A stretch of DNA of 10,075 bases from an uncultured Collinsella sp. (GCA_902493515.1 CABUPE010000047.1:1-10075); one strand, 5' to 3'; counted from the stretch's first letter, positions 1 to 6,189 are shown. Numbers and translations: made by a program. The notes: generated by a model from the letters alone, not told the origin.

Positions 1-42
1 GCATCTGATGGTGTCGACGTCAATGGTATACGGGTGCGCCAT
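1..42 (-). CDS. Possible N-terminal fragment of a divergent gene (edge of window)
   Basis: On the minus strand an ATG at 42-40 opens a frame that runs off the left edge after 14 codons and reads MAHPYTIDVDTIRC. Ten of the 13 codons after the ATG end in G or C, as in the confirmed genes here, and the peptide looks like an ordinary protein start. Against it, there is no clear Shine-Dalgarno sequence upstream (only a GAAGA), and the piece is too short to identify. A plus-strand frame across the same bases has similar third-position GC. No function can be assigned. Confidence 0.2.
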   Translation of the reverse strand, partial: MAHPYTIDVDTIRC

Positions 43-183
43 CGACGTCTTCAATACAGAAAATATCAGTGCGGAATGTTCCGGAGAGAAACCCCGTCAC
101 GCCCCCGGATCCCCTGCGTTTACGGCCTTGAGGTCGGCGTGGGCGGAGATCGTGGCTGATGGGGATACGTGTCCCGGTCGCTG

Positions 184-204
184 TTTCGCGGCTTTGCCGC
201 GAAA
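184..204. repeat. Perfect short hairpin in the upstream intergenic region
   Basis: TTTCGCGGC (184-192) and GCCGCGAAA (196-204) are exact reverse complements around a three-base TTT loop. No T-run follows on either strand, so it is not a standard intrinsic terminator. It could be a transcript-end hairpin of a neighbouring gene or a dispersed intergenic repeat. The rest of 43-281 shows no credible gene, RNA or other signal to me. Confidence 0.5.
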
Positions 205-281
205 GGCGCGTTACTTTGGGATGGGTGGGGAATGTGGTTGTTGCGGCAACTGGTCCCCGCCATAAATTACCCTTGGCATAC

Positions 282-309
282 TTGCGCGAAAACCTGCCCG
301 TGCTACACT
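282..309 (+). promoter_or_regulatory. Candidate promoter of the riboflavin transporter operon
   Basis: TTGCGC at 282-287 serves as a -35 and TACACT at 304-309 as a -10, with a 16-base spacer. A TG at 301-302 one base before the -10 gives an extended -10. The predicted start of transcription, about 315-317, falls exactly at the first base of the riboswitch P1 stem, which supports this choice. TTGGCA at 273-278 is a better -35 by sequence but lies 25 bases from the -10, too far. Confidence 0.45.
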
Positions 310-315
310 TGCAAT

Positions 316-501
316 TGCTGTTTCAGGGCGGGGTGGAATTCCCCACTGGCGGTAAATCGGGCGGTGCCAAAGGGGTGCCGTGGCGCAGGCGAGGACCTGC
401 GTCGAGCCGATGAGTCCGCGACCCGTGCGTGCGTTGGTTCGCATGCCGGCTGAACTGGTGAGATCCCAGTACCAACGGTTAGAGTCCGGATGAAAGAGGC
501 A
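316..501 (+). promoter_or_regulatory. FMN riboswitch (RFN element)
   Basis: Conserved RFN blocks appear in order. GGGGTGGAATTCCCCACTGG followed by CGGT covers 330-353. A GAGTCCGCGACCC block lies near 410-423, after a variable arm. CTGGTGAGATCCCAGTACCAA is near 454-474, then CGGTTAGAGTCCGGATGAAAGA near 475-497. The closing P1 stem pairs TGCTGTTTC (316-324) with GAAAGAGGCA (492-501), with one bulge. In this family FMN binding stabilises P1 and lowers expression of riboflavin synthesis or uptake genes. Here the 3' strand of P1 contains the AAGAGG that would act as a ribosome-binding site for ribU. I see no terminator hairpin with a T-run before the gene, so control of translation initiation is the simpler reading (inference). 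Confidence 0.94.
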
Positions 502-507
502 GGTGAT
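494..507 (+). promoter_or_regulatory. Ribosome-binding region of ribU, overlapping the riboswitch
   Basis: AAGAGG (494-499) lies 11 bases before the ATG at 511. A second purine stretch, AGGTGAT (501-507), lies 3-4 bases before it. The first is inside the P1 closing stem of the FMN riboswitch and would be hidden when FMN is bound. The in-frame ATG at 490 lies within the conserved GGATGAAAGA block of the riboswitch, so it is not a credible start. Confidence 0.6.
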
Positions 508-510
508 CTT

Positions 511-1101
511 ATGTCTGAACAGTCGCAGCATATCCATTTTGAGAACTCGAATAGGTGGAGCACCAAACAGCTCGTTACCATGGCGTTGATGTGCGCCTTG
601 GGTGCCCTGTTTATGTACGTGCAGTTGCCCATCCTTCCTTCGGCGCCGTTTTTGACCTATGATCCGTCGCTGGTACCGGCGATGGTGTGCGGGTTTGCGT
701 ACGGCCCTGGTGCCGGCACTGCCGTCGCCGCCATGGCGATTGTCATCCATGCGCTCACTACGGGTGACTGGGTCGGCGCGCTTATGAACCTGGTTGCCAC
801 GCTGGGCTACATTCTGCCCGCGGCTATCGTCTATCAGAAGATGCATACCTATAAGGGTGCCGTGATTGGCCTGGTGCTCGGCGTTATTGCCGCTACGGCA
901 TTGTCTATGGTCGCAAACCTGACCATCGGCGTATGGTTCTGGTATGGCTCGGTCGATGTGATCGCCCCGCTCATGATTCCTGCCGTGCTGCCGTTTAACC
1001 TCATCAAAACCGTGCTCAACTCGGTGTTGACGCTGGCGGTGTACAAGGCGGTCTCTAATCTCATCACGCCCAAGAAGGACCAGGTCAAAGGCCGCGCATG
1101 A
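511..1101 (+). CDS. ribU: Riboflavin ECF transporter S component RibU
   Basis: This integral membrane protein binds riboflavin and docks on the ECF energising module. The 196 residues fit the family's usual length (about 190-210). The chain is strongly hydrophobic, with about six membrane segments near 19-38, 54-75, 76-90, 91-109, 115-140 and 158-183. RibU-type motifs are visible: a P-F-L-x-Y-D-P-S-L-V-P stretch near 46-56, F-x-Y-G-P-x-A-G near 62-69, and the C-terminal P-F-N-L-I-K at 161-166. The FMN riboswitch just upstream and the ATPase and EcfT genes just downstream fix the substrate as riboflavin or a close flavin. The start at 511 is chosen because the earlier ATG lies inside the riboswitch. 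The stop overlaps the next start (ATGA at 1098-1101), implying translational coupling. Confidence 0.92.
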   Translation: MSEQSQHIHFENSNRWSTKQLVTMALMCALGALFMYVQLPILPSAPFLTYDPSLVPAMVCGFAYGPGAGTAVAAMAIVIHALTTGDWVGALMNLVATLGYILPAAIVYQKMHTYKGAVIGLVLGVIAATALSMVANLTIGVWFWYGSVDVIAPLMIPAVLPFNLIKTVLNSVLTLAVYKAVSNLITPKKDQVKGRA

Positions 1102-3002
1102 TTGAGTGTCGGGGCGTTTCCTTTAGCTATGACGGTGCTGCGAAAGCACTCGACGGCGTCGATCTGAATATCGAGGACGGCGAGTTTTTCTGCATCCTCG
1201 GTGGCAATGGGTCGGGCAAGTCGACGTTTGCCAAGCATATGAATGCACTGTTGCAGCCCGATGCGGGCACGGTGCGTATCAACGGCATGGATGCGTCCGA
1301 CCCCGAGCTGGTCTATGACATTCGTTCGACTGCGGGCATGGTATTCCAGAATCCCGATGATCAGCTGGTGGCAACGCTTGTCGAAGATGACGTTGCATTT
1401 GGTCCCGAAAACCTTGGCGTGCCATCGGCACAAATCGCGCAGCGCGTACGCGAGGCGCTGAAGGGCGTGGGCCTGGTGGGCTTTGAGCGCCATGAGACCC
1501 ACGCGCTTTCGGGTGGCCAAAAGCAGCGCGTGGCGCTTGCCGGCGTGCTCGCCATGGAGCCGCGCGTGCTCATTTTGGATGAGGCGTCCTCGATGCTCGA
1601 TCCGCGCGGGCGCAAGGGCCTTATGAAGGCTTGCCGCGCGTTGCACGATCGCGGCATGACCATCGTGATGATTACGCACTTTATGGAAGAGGCTGCCGAG
1701 GCCGATCGTGTCGCGGTGTTTCGGGCGGGGCGCGTTGCCATGCTCGGTACGCCCGAGGAAATCTTGACGCGGGCGGACGAACTTGCGCAGCTCAACTTGG
1801 ATATGCCGGCGTCGTGCTGTCTGGGCAGGTCGCTTCGTGCGAAGGGCGTGCCCGTTTGCGCACAGGTGCGCGAGGCGGATATGGTCGCCGAGATTGCACA
1901 GGCTTATGCCGAGCGGAGTGGGGCGGACATCGCGGGGCAGCCTTCCGCATCCGATTCCCATGTGCTTGACAATGGATCCTCTGCGGCCGACGGGATAGCC
2001 GCGTCGGAGCCCGTCATCGAGATTTCGCACCTCTCGCATAGTTACTCGCTGAGCGCCCGCGAGCGCCGTCGCTGGCGCAAGCGCTCGACCACTGCGGACG
2101 CATCGAGCAAACAGGCCCTTTGGGGCAACGATCCAAACAGCCTCTGGGCGCTACGTGATGTTTCGCTGACGGTGCGTCGTGGCGAGTTTCTGGGACTGGC
2201 GGGTCATACCGGCTCGGGTAAATCGACGCTGGTTCAGCATCTCAACGGGTTGATTCGTCCGCAGGAGGGAAGCGTTTGCGCGCTGGGACTCGACCTATCA
2301 AACAAGAAAGACGCCGCCGCGGTTAAGGCCAAGGTCGGCGTGGTGTTTCAGTATCCCGAGCGCCAGCTATTTGCCGAGACCGTGGCGCAGGACGTGGCGT
2401 TTGGCCCGCGCAACCTTGGCCTGCCGCAAGACGAGGTCGCACGCCGTGTCGCGTCATCGCTTGCGCGCGTGGGCCTCGACCTTGCCGCGATAGGCGACAA
2501 GAGCCCCTTTGAGCTTTCGGGCGGCCAGCAGCGCCGCGTGGCGTTTGCCGGCGTGCTCGCCATGGAGCCCGAGGTCCTGGTGCTCGACGAGCCCATGGCA
2601 GGCCTCGATCCGGCTGCGCGCAGGGATTTCTTAGGGCTCATCGATCGACTCCATCGCGAGGGCCTGACCGTTATTATGGTTTCGCACAGCATGGATGACC
2701 TGGCAAATTGTTGTGACCGTATCGTTGTGATGAACGAGGGCGCCGTGTTTGCCGAGGGAACGCCCGCGCAGGTTTTTGCGCACGCGGATGAGCTCAAGTC
2801 AATCGGCCTGGGCGTTCCTGCTGCCCAGCGCATGGCGCTGGCGCTCGCGCAGGCCGGTGTGCCGCTCCGCTGCGACAGGCTTTATACGGTTGAGGCGCTG
2901 GCCGACGAGCTGGCCGGCTTGCTGCTGGGCCGCGCGGACGGGCTTTTGGGGGCGCCGCGTCGGGCTGGTTCCAAGGCGCCCACGCGAGAGGAGGGCTGCT
3001 AA
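1098..3002 (+). CDS. Fused EcfA1-EcfA2 energy-coupling factor ATPase
   Basis: A single 634-residue protein carries both ATP-binding subunits of an ECF transporter. Domain 1 has Walker A GGNGSGKST at 35-43, Q-loop FQNPDDQ at 83-89, signature LSGGQ at 137-141, Walker B ILDE at 159-162 with the EcfA1-like SSMLDP after it, and H-loop His194. Domain 2 has GHTGSGKST at 369-377, EcfA2-like FQYPERQLF at 417-425, LSGGQ at 473-477, VLDEP at 495-499, AGLDP at 501-505 and His530. Each ATPase is followed by the helical EcfA C-terminal region (about 218-273 and 555-610). A linker of about 30 residues (275-305) joins the halves. Domain 2 also has an extra, strongly basic segment near 319-349 between SHSYS and ALRDVSL. 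All catalytic motifs look intact in both halves. AAAGG at 1087-1091 lies six bases before the start, which overlaps the ribU stop. In most bacteria the two ATPases are separate genes. Confidence 0.94.
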   Translation: MIECRGVSFSYDGAAKALDGVDLNIEDGEFFCILGGNGSGKSTFAKHMNALLQPDAGTVRINGMDASDPELVYDIRSTAGMVFQNPDDQLVATLVEDDVAFGPENLGVPSAQIAQRVREALKGVGLVGFERHETHALSGGQKQRVALAGVLAMEPRVLILDEASSMLDPRGRKGLMKACRALHDRGMTIVMITHFMEEAAEADRVAVFRAGRVAMLGTPEEILTRADELAQLNLDMPASCCLGRSLRAKGVPVCAQVREADMVAEIAQAYAERSGADIAGQPSASDSHVLDNGSSAADGIAASEPVIEISHLSHSYSLSARERRRWRKRSTTADASSKQALWGNDPNSLWALRDVSLTVRRGEFLGLAGHTGSGKSTLVQHLNGLIRPQEGSVCALGLDLSNKKDAAAVKAKVGVVFQYPERQLFAETVAQDVAFGPRNLGLPQDEVARRVASSLARVGLDLAAIGDKSPFELSGGQQRRVAFAGVLAMEPEVLVLDEPMAGLDPAARRDFLGLIDRLHREGLTVIMVSHSMDDLANCCDRIVVMNEGAVFAEGTPAQVFAHADELKSIGLGVPAAQRMALALAQAGVPLRCDRLYTVEALADELAGLLLGRADGLLGAPRRAGSKAPTREEGC

Positions 3003-3802
3003 TGGAGGCGTTCTCATTTGGCAGCTACTATCCCGGGGATAGCGCGGTGCATCGCCTGGATCCGCGTACTAAGCTGCTCCTAGGTTTCGCATTTCTGATC
3101 ACCGTGCTCACCGTCGGAATCTTCCGCGGGCTGGTGCCGGTCGCAATGTTTGTCGTCCTGGTCTATGTCGTGGCCCGGGTGCCGCTTCGCCGCGTCCTAT
3201 CGTCGATGGCGCCATTGCTGGCGATTGTCGTGGTGGTCGCGGTACTCAACCTGTTTTCCGACCAGAGTGGCCGTATCCTGTGGCAGCTCGGCTTTCTGCA
3301 GATTAGCGAGGGCTCGCTGCGTTCTGCCGCCTTTATGGCGTGCCGTCTGACCCTGATGATGGCCGGCATGAGCGCCATTACACTCACCACACCGACACTC
3401 GACCTCACCGCGGGTTTTGAGTGCCTGCTCGCACCATTTGCGCGCGTGGGGCTTCCGGCGCACGAGCTCGGCATGATTATGGGTATCGCGCTGCGGTTTA
3501 TGCCGCAATTTGCCACCGAGATGAAGCAGACGGCCGATGCACAGGCAAGTCGCGGCGCGCGCGTGACGGGTGGTCCGCTCGGCGGTGTACGCATGCTCGG
3601 CAGCGTGGCGATTCCGCTGTTCACCGGCGTGTTCCGTCATGCCGAGACGCTTTCGGCCGCCATGGATGCGCGCTGTTATCACGGCGAGCAGGGACGCACG
3701 CGTCTGCATGCGCTTACGTTTGCCCGCGGGGATGCACTGGCCGCGGTGGCGATGGCGCTGCTGGTGACATGCGTTGTCGTCATCAATCTTCAACTCGTCT
3801 AA
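3002..3802 (+). CDS. ecfT: ECF transporter transmembrane coupling protein EcfT
   Basis: The 266-residue membrane protein couples ATP hydrolysis by the fused EcfA protein to movement of RibU. Hydrophobic segments lie near 24-40, 44-60, 69-85, 108-128 and 245-263. The cytoplasmic part has the two short motifs that contact the ATPases: A-S-R-G near 182-185 and D-A-R-C-Y at 222-226. The N-terminal L-D-P-R-T-K (19-24) is also typical. Length matches the family. The start overlaps the previous stop by one base (TAATG), and AGGAGGG at 2989-2995 lies six bases before it. Together with ribU and the fused ATPase this completes a transporter. Whether the module serves only RibU or also S components encoded elsewhere cannot be seen here. 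Confidence 0.93.
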   Translation: MEAFSFGSYYPGDSAVHRLDPRTKLLLGFAFLITVLTVGIFRGLVPVAMFVVLVYVVARVPLRRVLSSMAPLLAIVVVVAVLNLFSDQSGRILWQLGFLQISEGSLRSAAFMACRLTLMMAGMSAITLTTPTLDLTAGFECLLAPFARVGLPAHELGMIMGIALRFMPQFATEMKQTADAQASRGARVTGGPLGGVRMLGSVAIPLFTGVFRHAETLSAAMDARCYHGEQGRTRLHALTFARGDALAAVAMALLVTCVVVINLQLV

Positions 3803-3832
3803 GCTCGATTCGAGCGCAAGAAAGGGATCTCT

Positions 3833-4279
3833 ATGACTGACATCGACCGCACGGCTCAGCTCGAGCGCGCCTGCTCGTATCTCAGACGCATTCCGGCGTG
3901 GTATCTTGCCACGACCGATGCGAGCGACGGGCATCAGCCCCGCGTGAGGCCGTTTTCGTTTGCCATGGTCGATGACGGCAAACTGTGGTTTTGCACGTCG
4001 CGCGACAAGGACGTATGGGCGGAGTTGAGCGCGAATCCCAAGTTTGAGGTATCGGGCTGGAAGCCGGGGGAGTGCTGGATTGTGTTAACCGGTGAGGCCG
4101 CGCTCGAGGACGATGCAGTCGTGAGCGACAAGGTGCGTCAGGCGGGCTTTAGGCACATGGTGGGCATTGGCGAGCAACACGATAGTGCCAACGACGGCCG
4201 CCTTGCATTCTTCTCGGTCCGCAACATCTCCGCGCGATTCTGCGATATCGACGGCAGCGAAGAGCTCCTCGAGCTCTAA
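3833..4279 (+). CDS. Pyridoxamine-phosphate-oxidase-like FMN-binding protein (first copy)
   Basis: A 148-residue single-domain protein of the FMN-binding split-barrel superfamily. The pattern is a short helix, then PAWYLATTD (21-29), PRVRPFSFAMVDDGKLWF (36-53), a T-S-R-D-K-D-V-W stretch (55-62) and the central strand CWIVLTGEA (81-89). The R-V-R-P-F-S-F segment and the strand before it form the usual flavin-phosphate site. The family includes oxidases, flavin reductases and proteins of unknown substrate, so no reaction is assigned. AAAGGGA at 3821-3827 gives a good ribosome-binding site, and the gap from ecfT is only 30 bases, so it may share the riboflavin-uptake transcript. A clear paralogue follows. 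Confidence 0.87.
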   Translation: MTDIDRTAQLERACSYLRRIPAWYLATTDASDGHQPRVRPFSFAMVDDGKLWFCTSRDKDVWAELSANPKFEVSGWKPGECWIVLTGEAALEDDAVVSDKVRQAGFRHMVGIGEQHDSANDGRLAFFSVRNISARFCDIDGSEELLEL

Positions 4280-4290
4280 TTTCCCAAATT
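4261..4290. other. Two short inverted repeats at the junction of the paralogues
   Basis: AGAGCTC (4261-4267) pairs with GAGCTCT (4271-4277) around a three-base loop and overlaps the stop codon of the first flavoprotein. It is followed at once by AATTT (4278-4282), CCC and AAATT (4286-4290). The first hairpin with the few following T bases could be a weak transcription end or processing site. The T-run is too short to call a terminator. Confidence 0.3.
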
Positions 4291-4323
4291 GACTACCCAT
4301 TCCAAAAAGACTGGTCAGGCGAC

Positions 4324-4330
4324 AGGAGGA
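4324..4330 (+). promoter_or_regulatory. Ribosome-binding site deciding the start of the second flavoprotein
   Basis: AGGAGGA is a near-perfect Shine-Dalgarno sequence placed 3-4 bases before GTG at 4334. The longer reading from TTG at 4289 has no such signal and would put this motif inside the coding region. GTG is therefore the better start, although the spacing is a little short. Confidence 0.65.
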
Positions 4331-4333
4331 AAC

Positions 4334-4744
4334 GTGGACGGATTGAATACGGTGCTGGAGTATCTGACGTCGGTGCCGGCGTGGTATCTGGCGACGAGCG
4401 TGGACGGGCAGCCGCATGTGCGTCCGTTCTCGTTTGCACAGATTCAGGACGGCAAGCTGTGGTTTGTGACGGCGCGCACCAAAGATGTGTGGCAGGAGCT
4501 GCTGCAAAACCAGCGCTTTGAGGCCACGAGTTGGTGGCCGGGCCATGGTTGGTTGATTCTGCGCGGGCGTGCGGGACTGGAAGACCGGGCTTCGAGCGAA
4601 ATGCGCGAGGCCGGATGGAAGCATCTGGAGCGCTTGAGCGAGCACTATGAGGGGCCTAACGACCCCACGCTCGTCTTCTTTAGCGTCGAGGATCCCGAGG
4701 CATTTATCTGCAATCACGACGAATGGGTGCCGGTCGAGTTCTAG
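4334..4744 (+). CDS. Pyridoxamine-phosphate-oxidase-like FMN-binding protein (second copy)
   Basis: This 136-residue protein is a clear paralogue of the preceding one. Shared blocks are PAWYLAT (15-21), VRPFSFA (29-35), DGKLWF (39-44), T-K-D-V-W (49-53) and, near the end, V-F-F-S-V (114-118). It belongs to the FMN-binding split-barrel superfamily, with the flavin site expected around H-V-R-P-F-S-F (28-34). The substrate is unknown. A GTG start is chosen from the ribosome-binding site at 4324-4330; this gives an N-terminus close to that of the first copy. A TTG at 4289 would add 15 residues with no support. Local differences are large enough that the duplication looks old. Being next to a riboflavin transporter makes a flavin-dependent role coherent, but that is inference. 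Confidence 0.84.
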   Translation: MDGLNTVLEYLTSVPAWYLATSVDGQPHVRPFSFAQIQDGKLWFVTARTKDVWQELLQNQRFEATSWWPGHGWLILRGRAGLEDRASSEMREAGWKHLERLSEHYEGPNDPTLVFFSVEDPEAFICNHDEWVPVEF

Positions 4745-4793
4745 CCAGCTGGCTCATCCCAACAACTTAGTTTTCGCATGGGCGGGCCCCGTG

Positions 4794-4823
4794 TTGACCG
4801 GCACCGTAAGGAGTGCCGGTCAA
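4794..4823. other. Strong 11-bp inverted repeat with 8-base loop
   Basis: TTGACCGGCAC (4794-4804) and GTGCCGGTCAA (4813-4823) are exact reverse complements separated by eight bases. The repeat lies about 50 bases after the second flavoprotein and about 50 before the candidate argC promoter. No T-run follows on either strand. It may end the upstream transcript in a factor-dependent way, or be a DNA operator. A 12-base palindrome (4743-4754) also overlaps the preceding stop codon. Confidence 0.55.
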
Positions 4824-4874
4824 TGCGGGACCTGCTCTATTTGTCAATTCCTTCAAGCGAATGTGTCGGGAATG

Positions 4875-4903
4875 TTTCAATGCATGAACATGCAGGCTAT
4901 TTA
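4875..4903 (+). promoter_or_regulatory. Candidate promoter of the arginine genes
   Basis: TTTCAA (4875-4880) and TATTTA (4898-4903) are 17 bases apart and could be -35 and -10 elements; the -35 matches consensus poorly. An alternative is the extended -10 TGCTAAAGT at 4924-4932, which has no good -35. Either choice puts the ARG-box-like sites over or next to the polymerase contact region. Confidence 0.3.
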
Positions 4904-4915
4904 CGTATTCATGCA
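4881..4915. promoter_or_regulatory. Two ARG-box-like operators before argC (predicted ArgR site)
   Basis: Box A, TGCAT-GAAC-ATGCA (4881-4894), is a perfect inverted repeat with a four-base spacer. Box B, TACGT-ATTC-ATGCA (4902-4915), keeps one exact half and 3 of 5 bases of the other. Their centres are exactly 21 bp apart, two turns of the helix, as expected for a hexameric ArgR binding paired boxes on one face. The half-site TGCAT agrees with actinobacterial ARG boxes as I remember them. The pair is also framed by a longer exact repeat, ATGCATGAA (4880-4888) against TTCATGCAT (4908-4916). Position just upstream of argC fits arginine-dependent repression of the whole block. No argR gene is in this window. 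Confidence 0.55.
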
Positions 4916-5001
4916 TCTTTAGGTGCTAAAGTTTCAAGCCACTTCATAACGACCGCTGCGAAATGCGCATCGGTGCATAAATCGCAGACAAGGAGTCTGA
5001 T

Positions 5002-6072
5002 ATGTCTTTGAAGGTTGGAATCGTCGGCGCGGCTGGATATGCCGGAGCCGAGCTCATTCGCCTCGTGCTCGGCCATCCCGAGTTTGAACTTGTTGCCATT
5101 ACGTCTAACGCCGATGCCGGCCAGCCGCTGTCCGCGGTGTATCCGAGCTTTGCTGGCGTGAGCGATCTGGTTTTCACCACGCATGCCGCCCCCGAGCTCA
5201 AGGGCTGCGATGCGGTCTTTCTTGCCGTGCCGCACACGGCTGCCATGGCACAGGTGCCCGCGCTGCTTGCCGCGGGTGTTTCCTGCTTTGATCTTTCGGC
5301 CGATTACCGTCTGAGCGACCCGTCCGTCTTTGAGGCATGGTATGCCGCCGAGCACACGAGCCCCGAGCTACTCAAGACCCGCGCTTTTGGCCTGCCCGAG
5401 CTGTTCTGCCAGGACTTAGAGACCGCTGCTTCCAGCCATGCCGCCGGAAAGCCCGTTTTGGTCGCCTGCGCCGGCTGCTACCCCACCGCAACGAGCCTCG
5501 CTGCCGCTCCTGCCGTGCGTGCGGGCTGGGTGGCAGAGAACGGCCCCGTAATCGTCGATGCCATCAGCGGCGTGACTGGTGCCGGTAAGTCCTGCAACGC
5601 CCGCACCCATTTTTGCAGCGCGGACGAGAACCTGGAGGCCTATGGCGTAGGCAAACATCGCCATACGCCCGAGATCGAGCAGATCCTGGGCCTGACCGAT
5701 CGCGTCGTCTTTACTCCGCACTTGGCACCGCTCAAGCGCGGCCTGCTTTCCACGGTGACGATGCCGCTCGCGCCGCAGACTCTCGACACGTTGACCCTTG
5801 AGGACGTCGTCGACCATTACAAGAAGTTCTACGCCGGTCGCACCTTTGTGCGCGTGCTCGATGCCGGCCAGCAGCCCAAGACGGCTTCGATCGTCGGCAC
5901 CAACGCTGCCCAGATCGGCCTTGCGCTCAACAAGCGTGCGGGCGTGCTGGTGGCGACGGGCGCTATCGACAATTTGTGCAAGGGTGCTGCGGGCCAGGCG
6001 GTCCAGTGTGCCAACATCGTCTTTGGTTTTGACGAGCGACGAGGCTTGCCCACAGTGGCGTGCCCGGTGTAG
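5002..6072 (+). CDS. argC: N-acetyl-gamma-glutamyl-phosphate reductase
   Basis: This enzyme reduces N-acetylglutamyl phosphate to N-acetylglutamate semialdehyde with NADPH, the third step of arginine synthesis, in the cytoplasm. The 356 residues match the long form of the family. The N-terminal Rossmann motif GAAGYAG is at 9-15. The catalytic cysteine is Cys159 in GCYPT (158-162), followed by SGVTGAGK (189-196) and the HRHTPE motif (219-224) holding the catalytic histidine. The C-terminal NLCKGAAGQAVQ (324-335) is also characteristic. AAGGAG (4990-4995) lies six bases before the ATG, so the start is firm. It is the first gene of an argC-argJ-argB-argD set and lies behind the ARG-box-like sites. 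Confidence 0.98.
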   Translation: MSLKVGIVGAAGYAGAELIRLVLGHPEFELVAITSNADAGQPLSAVYPSFAGVSDLVFTTHAAPELKGCDAVFLAVPHTAAMAQVPALLAAGVSCFDLSADYRLSDPSVFEAWYAAEHTSPELLKTRAFGLPELFCQDLETAASSHAAGKPVLVACAGCYPTATSLAAAPAVRAGWVAENGPVIVDAISGVTGAGKSCNARTHFCSADENLEAYGVGKHRHTPEIEQILGLTDRVVFTPHLAPLKRGLLSTVTMPLAPQTLDTLTLEDVVDHYKKFYAGRTFVRVLDAGQQPKTASIVGTNAAQIGLALNKRAGVLVATGAIDNLCKGAAGQAVQCANIVFGFDERRGLPTVACPV

Positions 6073-6100
6073 CACATTCGATTGTTAACGATTTGGTAGT

Positions 6101-6184
6101 CGGGTATCGAGTTGGGCGCCACTTTTAAGCTGGTCTACTAATTGCGACCGGTATGGCGTGCTAGCCGATACCCGCTTTTTATTT
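6101..6184 (+). terminator. Long hairpin plus T-rich tail between argC and argJ
   Basis: CGGGTATCG (6101-6109) pairs exactly with CGATACCCG (6166-6174), and TTTTTATTT follows at 6176-6184. Inside, CGCCA (6117-6121) pairs with TGGCG (6154-6158), and CTGGTC (6130-6135) with GACCGG (6146-6151, one G-U pair), leaving a 10-base loop. The nesting gives one extended stem of about 74 bases. The outer stem and T-rich tail look like an intrinsic terminator. The long inner part is unusual and could allow attenuation or partial read-through into argJ. No leader peptide is evident between the argC stop and 6101, and I do not recognise T-box signatures. Confidence 0.5.
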
Positions 6185-6189
6185 GATAT

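Noticed and set aside
8..265. Plus-strand open frame of 85 codons at the left edge
   Set aside because: There is no ribosome-binding site, the composition is odd (Cys- and Gly-rich end), it crosses the perfect hairpin, and it resembles no known protein.
490..510. Upstream in-frame ATG of ribU
   Set aside because: It sits in the conserved 3' core of the FMN riboswitch; the ATG at 511 is better placed.
849..2039. Long open frame on the minus strand (396 codons) opposite ribU and the ATPase gene
   Set aside because: It lies opposite two firmly identified genes, gives a His/Arg-rich protein of no recognisable family, and is the usual product of GC-rich codon use.
4289..4333. TTG start for the second flavoprotein
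   Set aside because: It has no Shine-Dalgarno sequence, while a strong one at 4324-4330 points to GTG at 4334.
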